DNA of 23,846 nt from CAG-791 sp045117315 (GTDB taxonomy: Bacteria; Bacillota; Clostridia; Lachnospirales; Lachnospiraceae), in NCBI GenBank assembly GCA_045117315.1, contig JBGUNJ010000221.1, positions 1-23,846 on the forward strand, given 5' to 3'. Under the pieces are notes generated by a model, which had not been told where the DNA came from, made no database searches, and worked only from the letters and a program-made list of their open reading frames with translations. Below are positions 12,716 to 20,401 of the stretch, one piece after another. Positions within the stretch are counted from its first letter, which is position 1. The number at the start of each line of letters is the position of its first letter. A program made the position numbers and the translations under genes.

Positions 12716-15700
12716 ACCGTAGGGGTAGTTCCAGGGCAGCATCTTTCCGCAGGATTTGCACCTTTTCTCCTTGAACCCCTGTTTGTCCAGCACTCTCATG
12801 ATCCGCTCCGAGCATTCCCTCTTTTTTTCCATGATAAATTCCAGCGTATCTTCATCCTGCTGAAATTTGCGGGCCAGGGCAAAATAGAGATCCAGCACGC
12901 GATGCTGCTGCTCAAGGGCGTCGATGGCATCATAAGCGGAAGGACTTTTCAACACCATCGCTTCGACCCTTTCATAAATACTGTATTTTTCACCTTTGAC
13001 TTCTTTTTCAAATATTTCGTACCAGATATTCAGGAGTTCATTATTATCGTCCTCAAAAGGCACCGTCAGAAAGTCATAGGCAAGGCGCTTGGGAGCCTTG
13101 AGATTCTCTGTCATCTCCGCCAGGCGGAGGATCTGCTCGATGGATTCCTTTTCCCATCCCTCTGCCGGCACGACCTGTTCCCACTTCCTGATCAGATCCA
13201 GAATGGACGCGTCCACAGTCAGAAGTGTTTCCGGAAAGTCGATCACGGCTTTATCGATGGGCGGCAGACGTCTGTCGACTGCTCTTCCCACCTTTTCATC
13301 CCCGTTGGCGGTCGCCGCGTATCCTGTGTCGTAAATGCCGTACCTTCCCGCCCTTCCTATGATCTGGGCGATTTCTCCGTAACTCAGATGGCGTCTTATA
13401 AAACCGTCGTATTTGACAGTCTCCATCAGGACCACGCGCCGGATGGGCAGGTTCATGCCCATTCCGATCGCGTCTGTGGCCACCACCACTTCGGTCTGCC
13501 CGGACGCGAAGAGCTCGGCCTGTTTATGGCGCACGTCATAGGGAAGCGCTCCGTAAATGATACTGCACTTTCTATGCCTCTTCTGCAGCTGGGCAGCGAC
13601 CGCGTGAACGTTGCGTCTGGAAAAAACGATCAGGGCATCTCCCGGCTGTACGTCCTCCGGGAAGGAGACGATCTGCTCCTCATACACCAGCGGTGTCATT
13701 CTCCTGTGGCGGACGACTTTATACTCATCGCCGCAGTCCCTGATAATCTGAATCAGGCGCTGTTCCGCGTCCGGGGCAGCACAGATATGCACCGTCTCCG
13801 CGCAGACTCCCATAATGGCAGCCGTCCAGGCACCCCCGCGGGATCTGTCCGCGATCATCTGAGCCTCGTCGATCACAGCCACGTCGTAGTAAGTCTTCAG
13901 ACTGAGCATCTCAATGGTGGAAGACTGGTGCCGGGCTCCTTCGATCAGGTACTGTTCCTCCCCGGTCACCAGGGAGCAGGGACAGTCCGCGCGGTTGAGC
14001 CTCTCATACTGCTCATAGGCCAGAAGGCGCAGGGGAGCCAGATAGATCCCGGTCTCTGCCCGCATGAGTTCTTCGATCGCGTCGTGAGTCTTGCCTGAAT
14101 TGGTCGGTCCTATATGGAGCACAAACTGGCGGTGCATAGCCCTGGCTGCAGGATAGAGGTCCACATAATTATCGGGAATCCCTGTCAGTACCAGTTCAAA
14201 GAGTCGTCTGTCCCTTCGCTCTGCCTCCTCCTTCTCCCGCCGCTTTTTCTCTTTTCTCTCCCTCATGGCCTCGACGCCGTTTTTGGGGAGTTCCTTCCCT
14301 TTCCCGGAAGCCGCATTCAGGAGAAGCCTGAGGATCCTCCTGTTATTCCTGTTGCCGGCCTCTTTGAAATATTCTGTCAGATAATCAGCGGCAAAATCCC
14401 CCATTTTCTCCATGCAGTCCAGGATCAGTGCCGGATCCGTGAGAAAGATGCCGGGCTTTTCCACGGCAGCCCTGAGCAGTCTCTGCTTTTCCCTGGCGGA
14501 AAGCAGGGGTATATCACCCCTGACTGCCTTGAAAACAAGATGGTGCTCCTGCTCTGTGACAGGATTCTTTCTGGGCGCGGGGTCTTTCTGCAGGTTCTCG
14601 AAGAGTTTCCCTTCTGCCGTGACATGGCAGACATAATAATCCTGGTACTGCCCATGCACGCGCCGCTCACGGAGAATGCCGAACTGAATCAGAACATCCA
14701 GAGCCTGAGCGATTTCCGCTTTGGGGATAAGGTTGTACTTGCCTGCGAATTCCCCCAAAACATAATCCTCCGAGACGTTGGTCCCGCGCAGGAGATTGGC
14801 GAGCTGGGCTTTTGTCAGCCGTCCCCCGTTCTCTTCAATACAGGTCACAGCAGCCTGGGCCAGATAGGTGCCGTAATAAGGACAGGTCTTCAGAAGCGCT
14901 GCCGTTTCCTTTTCTTTGCGGGAGGCCCTGTCCCTGGCAGTCCTGTAAGCGGCCAGGACGATTCTCTTATAGGCTGATTCGATAGCCACGGTTTCCGTTT
15001 CCGCGCCCAGATCAAAGCGGAAGGCAATCCGGAAGCTTCCCGTTTTCCCCCCGTAAGTTATATCCGCCGGAATTTCTTTTTCCGCAAGATAGGTTCTGAT
15101 GGCTTCCCGGGTCCCGATTTCCTTCATCAGGCCGGAGAACCGCTCATAGAGCCAGTCCGCCTTTGACAAGGAAAAGCCTGTTTTTCCTGTCCTCGCGTCG
15201 CACACAGCTTTGTAGGGGAATCCTTTAAACTCCACCTCCACGGTACCTGCGGTGAAATATGTGCTCAGCACTTCAAACTGCTTTTTGCCTGCCAGAAAGC
15301 GTAGAGTATCTATCCTGCGGGCACTCAGAAACCCTGCCGCGTCCCGGGAAGAAAGAGCTTTTCTCATCTCATCAGAAAAAGGATGATGCTCCCTCCATGC
15401 GTGCAGCGCGGCATTGACCTCGTTCGTGACTGCCCTGGAAAACTCCGGTCTGATCCCGGGATGATACCCTTTCACATTTCCGAAGATTCCCTTCTTTCTC
15501 TTTTTCCACTTGGACTCGCTGTCAATGCCTTTCAGGTCGATATTGATCGTGCCGAAAGAGACGACCTCCCCTTCCGGGACAATCGTCACGTTCAGGCCCT
15601 TCCCGTCTTTGCTCTCAGTGACCTGGATCGTGCTGATCAGGCTGCGGTAGGTCAGGCTGTCCATCCTGCTCTTGAGATACTGCTCCAGCTCCGCCGCGGG

Positions 15701-15805
15701 ATTTTGGGGCATTGACCGGTTTTCTGTTTGCTTTTCGGCAGTTTTGATGGCCTTATTGACTTTATTATTCCCTTTATTATTCTCTTTACTGCTTTTTTTC
15801 TTCAT
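12683..15805 (-). CDS. SUV3-like DExH RNA helicase with long N-terminal region and C-terminal zinc finger
   Basis: A 1040-residue protein. The helicase core (about 560-860) has Walker A GPTNSGKT (566-573), DEAQ box (646-649), motif V-like ATDAIGMGMN (776-785) and motif VI QIIGRAGRYG (814-823), a pattern specific to SUV3, the RNA helicase of the mitochondrial degradosome. The C-terminal 25 residues form a zinc finger (Cys1016, Cys1019, Cys1032, Cys1035). The N-terminal 550 residues, starting with a Lys/Asn-rich tail, are not a domain I recognise; a charged coiled-coil-like stretch (515-533) precedes the core. It probably unwinds RNA in decay or ribosome processing. No good ribosome site precedes the ATG at 15805, so an internal Met (Met32) is possible. 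Confidence 0.85.
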   Translation of the reverse strand: MKKKSSKENNKGNNKVNKAIKTAEKQTENRSMPQNPAAELEQYLKSRMDSLTYRSLISTIQVTESKDGKGLNVTIVPEGEVVSFGTINIDLKGIDSESKWKKRKKGIFGNVKGYHPGIRPEFSRAVTNEVNAALHAWREHHPFSDEMRKALSSRDAAGFLSARRIDTLRFLAGKKQFEVLSTYFTAGTVEVEFKGFPYKAVCDARTGKTGFSLSKADWLYERFSGLMKEIGTREAIRTYLAEKEIPADITYGGKTGSFRIAFRFDLGAETETVAIESAYKRIVLAAYRTARDRASRKEKETAALLKTCPYYGTYLAQAAVTCIEENGGRLTKAQLANLLRGTNVSEDYVLGEFAGKYNLIPKAEIAQALDVLIQFGILRERRVHGQYQDYYVCHVTAEGKLFENLQKDPAPRKNPVTEQEHHLVFKAVRGDIPLLSAREKQRLLRAAVEKPGIFLTDPALILDCMEKMGDFAADYLTEYFKEAGNRNNRRILRLLLNAASGKGKELPKNGVEAMRERKEKKRREKEEAERRDRRLFELVLTGIPDNYVDLYPAARAMHRQFVLHIGPTNSGKTHDAIEELMRAETGIYLAPLRLLAYEQYERLNRADCPCSLVTGEEQYLIEGARHQSSTIEMLSLKTYYDVAVIDEAQMIADRSRGGAWTAAIMGVCAETVHICAAPDAEQRLIQIIRDCGDEYKVVRHRRMTPLVYEEQIVSFPEDVQPGDALIVFSRRNVHAVAAQLQKRHRKCSIIYGALPYDVRHKQAELFASGQTEVVVATDAIGMGMNLPIRRVVLMETVKYDGFIRRHLSYGEIAQIIGRAGRYGIYDTGYAATANGDEKVGRAVDRRLPPIDKAVIDFPETLLTVDASILDLIRKWEQVVPAEGWEKESIEQILRLAEMTENLKAPKRLAYDFLTVPFEDDNNELLNIWYEIFEKEVKGEKYSIYERVEAMVLKSPSAYDAIDALEQQHRVLDLYFALARKFQQDEDTLEFIMEKKRECSERIMRVLDKQGFKEKRCKSCGKMLPWNYPYGVCERCWRRQG

Positions 15806-15966
15806 GGCTTTAAAAACGGAGGCTTCTTTAACCTATAACAAATATCAGCCTATGGCTATCCTATGCACAAGCCCATGTTCAAGTATCATGAATCTTCAGC
15901 GGGATGCGCCGGGAATCCCCGGGAACAGGTTAAAATCTCTGGTGTTTTGTCTTTATTGATTATTTC

Positions 15967-16088
15967 CGATTGGTTTTTGATCGATTTTATATCGTTTGAT
16001 TTTTTTCGATTGGTTTTTGATCGATTTTATATCGTTTGGTTTTTTTGATTGATTTTTTATCGTTTGGTTTTTTGATTGGTTTTTCCGG
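15967..16088. repeat. 40-bp tandem array downstream of the HTH-Uma2 gene
   Basis: Two near-identical 40-bp copies (15967-16006 and 16007-16046, beginning CGATTGGTTTTTGATCGATT), then a 27-bp shortened copy and a 15-bp partial that reaches the stop codon at 16090-16092. The remaining gap (15806-15966) holds a CCGGG/CCCGG hairpin near 15910 and no gene. Confidence 0.85.
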
Positions 16089-16089
16089 A

Positions 16090-17142
16090 TTACATCCCGA
16101 CTTTTTCCAGTGCTGTCTGGATAATTGAAAAATCAACGGCGCAGGATCCTTTGCTGATTCCGACCGGGACAGTTTCCGCAAAACTGTATCCGGTACTCAC
16201 AGTACCATCCGGATTTTTACTGTAATCGTAAACAGTTACCTGCCTGTTCTCCGGATCCACGATCCAGTATTCCTGTACACCTGCAGCGTGATACTTGTAG
16301 GCCTTCAGCAGCAGATCTTTGCTCCTGGTCGTGGGTGACAGAATCTCTATGACAAAGGGCGGAGCACCTTTAATGTACCCGTCCTGTCCGATCATTGTGT
16401 AATCACAGATGACATAAATGTCCGGCTGAAAGATATTTTTATTATCTCCGGTGAGCCAGACATCTGACGGTGCAACAAACACCATGCAGTCCTTGCCGCA
16501 TTTTCTGATCTGATTAAAAAGCTGATTGGAAAGGTTCATCAGAACGATTTGATGACCGGCTTTTGGAGAAGCCATATCATAGATTATGCCATCGATCAGC
16601 TCGGTGCGGACATCCCCCGGCAGAGAATTCCTGTCTTCTGCAGTATATTCCCCCTGTTGTTTCCCAGGCAGAAGGGGATAGGTATTTCGGGCTCTGCCGC
16701 CTGCATTTCCGCTTTTCCCCACTTCACTTCCGGACATAGACATGCCTCCCATGGCAGTCTTCTCTCCGTAGAAAGGCTGAGGCTCTCCTGCAAGAATGTC
16801 TCTGTAAGGAGAAAATCCGGGCGAAGCGCTGCTGTATGAGCCATATGAACCATATGAATCGTATGAAGCAGTATTGCTGCGCTGTGAGTCAGCCTGTGAA
16901 AGATTGCGGTCTCCTGGGCCTCCTTCCGGGAGAGAAGAAGCAGATATGTTGAAAGTTTCCTGACTGTCCGGAGTCGACAGAAGCACTCTCTCCAGCGCGA
17001 GAATCGTCTCGTATCTGGGGGACTTAGTGGCCCCGGACAGAACCTTCTGCACCGTGGGAAGAGGAAGTCCCGCCCGCCTTGCAATCTCTGCATACGTGAT
17101 CCCCATTTTTCTTTTTTTGTCCTGCATTTCCTGTATGGTCAT
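16090..17142 (-). CDS. XRE-type HTH fused to a Uma2-family (DUF820) nuclease-like domain
   Basis: A 350-residue protein. Residues 1-56 are an XRE HTH (TYAEIARRAGLPLPTVQKVL, 16-35). Residues 57-165 are a Ser/Gly/Tyr-rich linker with a SYGSY repeat. Residues 166-345 match the Uma2 family, a PD-(D/E)XK-type fold: Glu181 in TELIDG, Asp241 in QPDIYV, Glu266 in VIEILSP and Lys283 in AYKYHAAGVQEYWIVDP. The candidate catalytic residues are all present. AAGGAG precedes the ATG. The promoter has a palindromic operator at its start site, consistent with self-repression through the HTH domain. Uma2 proteins are abundant and their biological role is unproven; a selfish or defence-related nuclease is one possibility. 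Confidence 0.8.
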   Translation of the reverse strand: MTIQEMQDKKRKMGITYAEIARRAGLPLPTVQKVLSGATKSPRYETILALERVLLSTPDSQETFNISASSLPEGGPGDRNLSQADSQRSNTASYDSYGSYGSYSSASPGFSPYRDILAGEPQPFYGEKTAMGGMSMSGSEVGKSGNAGGRARNTYPLLPGKQQGEYTAEDRNSLPGDVRTELIDGIIYDMASPKAGHQIVLMNLSNQLFNQIRKCGKDCMVFVAPSDVWLTGDNKNIFQPDIYVICDYTMIGQDGYIKGAPPFVIEILSPTTRSKDLLLKAYKYHAAGVQEYWIVDPENRQVTVYDYSKNPDGTVSTGYSFAETVPVGISKGSCAVDFSIIQTALEKVGM

Positions 17143-17239
17143 TCTGAACTCCTTTTCTCACGCATGACTCTCTCACCCGCTGCTCTCATTCATTCCCGCT
17201 CATTTATCAATCATACAAAGTTCTTAAATGATATGATTC

Positions 17240-17284
17240 TATCATATATGATATTTATATATCACATTTTATTATCATAGTCAA
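17240..17284 (-). promoter_or_regulatory. Promoter and palindromic operator of the HTH-Uma2 gene
   Basis: On the minus strand TTGACT (17279-17284) and TATATA (17256-17261) are separated by exactly 17 bp. The 14-bp perfect palindrome TATCATATATGATA (17240-17253) covers the predicted start point, and a further ATGATA/TATCAT pair spans 17229-17246. Repeated TGATAT half-sites suggest cooperative binding by the HTH domain. Confidence 0.65.
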
Positions 17285-17327
17285 GAATCCTTCACCAATC
17301 CTTCACCATCCCTCAGAAGAGACAGGA

Positions 17328-17393
17328 GAGACAGGGGACGGTTCTTTGTCTCCCCTGATGAAAAAAAGGAGACAGAGAACCGTCCCCTGTCTC
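17328..17393. repeat. Dispersed palindromic element, copy 2: 26-bp arms
   Basis: GAGACAGGGGACGGTTCT... (17328-17353) is the reverse complement of 17368-17393 apart from one G-T position, with a 14-nt A-rich loop. It is the best-preserved member of the family and lies 67 bp upstream of the Fe-S protein gene. Confidence 0.9.
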
Positions 17394-17460
17394 TCGCTGC
17401 CTCAAATATGTTAAGATAGTCCTGAGCAAGTGATCTGTTAAAAGTAATGGAGATTGAATT

Positions 17461-18936
17461 ATGGGACATCTGACATCGAGAGACGCATATAAAAAACTGG
17501 AAGACAGGATCAACTGGTTCACCCAGGGGGCGACCGCTTCTGAGACGTTGACAAAGATCCTGCAGGTGCTCTTTACAGAGAAAGAGGCAAAGTGGGTGGC
17601 AAAGCTTCCCATCCGTCCTTTTACCCTGAAGAAGGCGGCGCAGCTCTGGGGCACGTCGGAAGCAAAGGCAGAGAAGCTTCTGGACCACCTCTGTGAGAAA
17701 GGACTGCTGGTCGACTCCTATGACCGCGGCGTGCGAAAGTTTGTCCTCCCCCCGCCCATGATCGGCTTTTTCGAGTTTTCCCTGATGAGAACCCGGGGCG
17801 ATATAGACCAGAAATATCTGAGCGAACTTTTTTATCAGTATATCAATGTGGAGGAGGATTTCATCAAGGAGCTCTTTCTGGGAATGGATACTAAACTGGG
17901 ACGGGTCTTTGTCAACGAACCCGTCCTCATGACAGAAAAGACCAACCATATCCTGGACTACGAGCGGGCGACCCACATCATCGAAGAGGCTGATTTCATC
18001 GGCGTAGGCACCTGTTTCTGCCGCCACAAGAATTACCACCTGGGCATCCCCTGCAGGCAGAATGCCCCCATGGAGACCTGCCTGACCTTCGGAAATGTGG
18101 CCCGCTCCCTGTCCGAACACGGCGGCTACACACGGCCGATCGACAAGTTGGAGGCAAAAGAGATCCTGGAGATGTGTTACGGCTATAACCTGGTCCAGAT
18201 GGGTGAAAATGTCCGCGAATATCCTGCTTTCATGTGCAACTGCTGCGGCTGCTGCTGTGAGGCCCTTGAGACTGTGCGAAGATTCAGCCCCATGCAGCCC
18301 ATCGCGACGACAAACTACATCCCCAAAATCACCCCCAACGACTGCGTCTCCTGCGGAAAGTGCGAAAAGGTATGTCCCATCCTGGCCATTTCCATGCAGG
18401 AAAACGATCCGGCTGCACCTGTAAGTCCGGAGGAAAAGCCGATCACAATCCGCGGCATGGAGCCGGAGGCGGCAACAAGGGCCTGCGAGGCTGGTGCTGC
18501 TGCCGCCGGTGCTGCTGCCGGTGCTGCTGTTGCCGCTGCCGGCGTTGCTGGCGTGGCTGCTTCCGGCGCTTCAGGTATTCCCGCCAAAAAAAGAAGACCC
18601 GTCATCGACGAGTCCATCTGTCTGGGCTGCGGAGTCTGTGCCAGGAACTGTCCCAAAAAGGCCATCAGCCTGCAGAGAAGACCGATTGAGGTGATCACAC
18701 CTGTCAACAGCACCCACCGCTTCGTCCTGCAGGCCATTGAAAAGGGGACCCTGCAGAACCTGATCTTCGACAACCAGGCCTTCGCCAACCACCGGGCCAT
18801 GGCGGCCGTCTTCGGCACGATCCTGAAGCTCCCGCCGCTCAAGCAGGCCCTGGCCAGCAAACAGTTCAAGTCTGTCTACCTGGACCATCTGCTGTCTGCA
18901 CAAAATGCCCGGAAAAAGAAGGAGTTGTCCCATTAA
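17461..18936 (+). CDS. Fe-S protein with winged-helix-like N-terminus and two 4Fe-4S ferredoxin motifs
   Basis: A 491-residue protein. Residues 40-95 look like a winged helix (FTLKKAAQLWGTSEAKAEKL). A cysteine-rich middle holds TCFCRHK (184-190), Cys198, Cys207 and CNCCGCCC (259-266). Two bacterial ferredoxin motifs follow: Cys295/298/301/305 and Cys387/390/393/397. Between them, residues 342-370 are an almost pure Ala/Gly insert. The last 90 residues are helical. It is probably a cytoplasmic electron-transfer or redox-sensing protein, each ferredoxin motif binding one 4Fe-4S cluster; the CNCCGCCC region may bind another metal centre. GGAG lies about 10 bp before the ATG. The gene stands alone, so the partner is not evident. 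Confidence 0.75.
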   Translation: MGHLTSRDAYKKLEDRINWFTQGATASETLTKILQVLFTEKEAKWVAKLPIRPFTLKKAAQLWGTSEAKAEKLLDHLCEKGLLVDSYDRGVRKFVLPPPMIGFFEFSLMRTRGDIDQKYLSELFYQYINVEEDFIKELFLGMDTKLGRVFVNEPVLMTEKTNHILDYERATHIIEEADFIGVGTCFCRHKNYHLGIPCRQNAPMETCLTFGNVARSLSEHGGYTRPIDKLEAKEILEMCYGYNLVQMGENVREYPAFMCNCCGCCCEALETVRRFSPMQPIATTNYIPKITPNDCVSCGKCEKVCPILAISMQENDPAAPVSPEEKPITIRGMEPEAATRACEAGAAAAGAAAGAAVAAAGVAGVAASGASGIPAKKRRPVIDESICLGCGVCARNCPKKAISLQRRPIEVITPVNSTHRFVLQAIEKGTLQNLIFDNQAFANHRAMAAVFGTILKLPPLKQALASKQFKSVYLDHLLSAQNARKKKELSH

Positions 18937-19002
18937 GTGAACTGCTCCCCATAAAGCAGGCAAAATAAGAGACAAAGCCATTCTGCCATCAGATTGCCAA
19001 AT

Positions 19003-19028
19003 GGTGTGCTACTTGGGGGTAGCACACC
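19003..19028. other. Strong hairpin between convergent genes
   Basis: Perfect 10-bp stem GGTGTGCTAC/GTAGCACACC with loop TTGGGG, located between the Fe-S protein stop (18936) and the zeta toxin stop (19152). Neither side has a proper T-run, so it is not a classical terminator, although it may stabilise 3' ends of both converging transcripts. Confidence 0.6.
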
Positions 19029-19151
19029 AAAACGGACTGGTGGCAGTTTTTTGCAGCTTGCAGATACGGATCAATCCGCATGTCAGGGGGACTATTCTTG
19101 ACAATTTCTGCCCAGTGTGTGCATGATCTGCAGGCCGTCCTTTTTATCTTC

Positions 19152-19724
19152 TTATGCCAAAATCCCCAGAATCTCTGCTGTGCTCCAGAGTTCACTCTCC
19201 CAGATCCGGGCTCTTCCCTCAGCGACCTCACAGATGACAGAGGGTACCTCTGTGCTGTTATCAACGATCCGTGTCCGGTCCGCTATCCGCACCAGCTTTG
19301 ACAGATTCTGTAATGATTTTTCATACCGGCTGATGATTTTATCCTCCGGTACATCGTGTCCGCCCATCTTCACCCGGTTCCGGACACGATGTACATTGAT
19401 CGCACTGTCCTTTGTAAGCACAAATACTGCACAGATTTGATACCCGGCTTTTTTCGCCTCTTCCAAAAGAAGAAGATTCCGTTCCGTCGACAGAACTGTC
19501 TCAAATGTAAAATCCTGTCGCGTCTCCAGAAGCGCCCGACGAATCATTTCCGCTTCCTGTGCCGCTTCCAGGTCTGAACATTTGGCAGCTTTCTTAATCT
19601 CGTCCGCATTTACATAGAGACCGATGACGGGAAGGCCTTTTGTAACCGTACTTTTGCCCGATCCATTCGGACCTGCGATGACAAGAATTGAAGGACGGTT
19701 ACCCTGCTTTTCTTCAGAGAACAT
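19152..19724 (-). CDS. Zeta-toxin family kinase
   Basis: A 190-residue P-loop protein of the zeta toxin family, kinases that in characterised cases phosphorylate UDP-N-acetylglucosamine and block wall synthesis. Visible features are Walker A AGPNGSGKST (17-26), VNADEIKK (38-45), the TFETVLS segment (72-78) and the RVKMGGHDVPEDKI substrate/lid region. It overlaps the preceding antitoxin gene by 11 bp, typical of a toxin-antitoxin operon. The length is somewhat shorter than zeta of pSM19035 (287 residues), as in many chromosomal relatives. The substrate of this member is inferred only. Confidence 0.85.
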   Translation of the reverse strand: MFSEEKQGNRPSILVIAGPNGSGKSTVTKGLPVIGLYVNADEIKKAAKCSDLEAAQEAEMIRRALLETRQDFTFETVLSTERNLLLLEEAKKAGYQICAVFVLTKDSAINVHRVRNRVKMGGHDVPEDKIISRYEKSLQNLSKLVRIADRTRIVDNSTEVPSVICEVAEGRARIWESELWSTAEILGILA

Positions 19725-20043
19725 ATTCCTTCCTTCCGTCTGTATACACCTTTACAACCTTACCTGTTTCCACATCAAAACGCGTTATATAATCTGTAAC
19801 GGGAACTGTGTCATCGCGCTCTGCAACTGCACGGCGGCATGCCTGCTCAAAATCATCGGAAGAAAGGTCAAAAATTGTCTTCTCTGCTGTCTCCAGCCTG
19901 ACCGGAAAAGGAAATCCCTTTACCTCGTTAAACTTCCTGGCCATAATGTTCATGACCGCATTAAAAGACAGCCCCATTTGCGAAGCGATGCGGGTTGTTT
20001 CCTCCCTCACGCCATCATCCAGGCGAATCGTACTGGTAGCCAT
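19714..20043 (-). CDS. RelB/DinJ-like ribbon-helix-helix antitoxin paired with the zeta toxin
   Basis: A 109-residue protein. The N-terminus (MATSTIRLDDGVREETTRIA, then GLSFNAVMNIMARKFNEVKGFPFPV) follows the RelB/DinJ ribbon-helix-helix pattern, a DNA-binding dimer. The C-terminal half (about 55-109) is acidic then basic, ending DVETGKVVKVYTDGRKEYVL, and is the likely toxin-binding part. The start is the ATG at 20041-20043 with AAGGAG 7 bp upstream; a longer frame reaching 20187 would run through the promoter. Autoregulation is expected through the dyad at 20155-20180. Pairing of a RelB-like antitoxin with a zeta kinase, not an epsilon-type antitoxin, is noteworthy. Confidence 0.75.
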   Translation of the reverse strand: MATSTIRLDDGVREETTRIASQMGLSFNAVMNIMARKFNEVKGFPFPVRLETAEKTIFDLSSDDFEQACRRAVAERDDTVPVTDYITRFDVETGKVVKVYTDGRKEYVL

Positions 20044-20128
20044 CTGTTTTCTCCTTTCCTTCATCCTGTGCATTTCTGAGTTGTACCTTTGCAGACTCTG
20101 TCTTTGGAGGCTATTTTTCTTTGATGAA

Positions 20129-20180
20129 AGTATAGCACATGCCTCAGGCCCATTCAACACAATTGATGTCATATGTGTTG
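20129..20180 (-). promoter_or_regulatory. Promoter and operator of the antitoxin-zeta operon
   Basis: On the minus strand TTGAAT (20152-20157) and TATACT (20129-20134) are 17 bp apart, with TGC before the -10 (extended -10). The inverted repeat CAACACA (20155-20161) / TGTGTTG (20174-20180) overlaps the -35 box and is a plausible site for the ribbon-helix-helix antitoxin. Confidence 0.65.
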
Positions 20181-20190
20181 TTTTCACAAA

Positions 20191-20239
20191 TGTAAAGGGG
20201 GCAGTTCCTCTGACACCTTAAAGAACCGTCCCCTTTACA
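20191..20239. repeat. Dispersed palindromic element, copy 3
   Basis: TGTAAAGGGGGCAGTTCCTC (20191-20210) against AAAGAACCGTCCCCTTTACA (20220-20239): imperfect 20-bp arms with a 9-nt loop, sharing the GAACCGTCCCC core with the copies at 12547 and 17328. It lies upstream of the antitoxin promoter. The rest of the gap to 20350 holds no gene. Confidence 0.8.
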
Positions 20240-20348
20240 CTTTCGAAGTTAATCTAGCCGGAAATAATTCATCACCTGTCCTTTCGAGGACTTTGCAGAT
20301 TCTGATACACAGACTAATGATGGGATTGTAACTGCTGACATGGTACAG

Positions 20349-20390
20349 AAACAGCGCATTCATGAATTATTCCGAATGCGCTGTTTTTGT
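20349..20390 (-). terminator. Bidirectional-looking terminator after the permease gene
   Basis: AAACAGCGCATTC and GAATGCGCTGTTT form a perfect 13-bp stem (20349-20361 with 20374-20386). The T-run is better on the plus strand (TTTTTG), where no gene precedes; on the minus strand it follows the permease stop by about 12 bp and ends TTTCTGT. I assign it to the permease. Confidence 0.6.
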
Positions 20391-20401
20391 ACACTATTTA
20401 A

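Noticed and set aside
12902..14977. Plus-strand frames of 398 and 287 codons
   Set aside because: Antisense to the SUV3-like helicase core, which has all helicase motifs.
17281..18120. Minus-strand frame of 279 codons
   Set aside because: Antisense to the Fe-S protein; it also runs through the long palindrome.
19003..19028. Hairpin as a classical intrinsic terminator
   Set aside because: The stem is perfect but neither strand has a T-run directly after it; recorded only as a hairpin.
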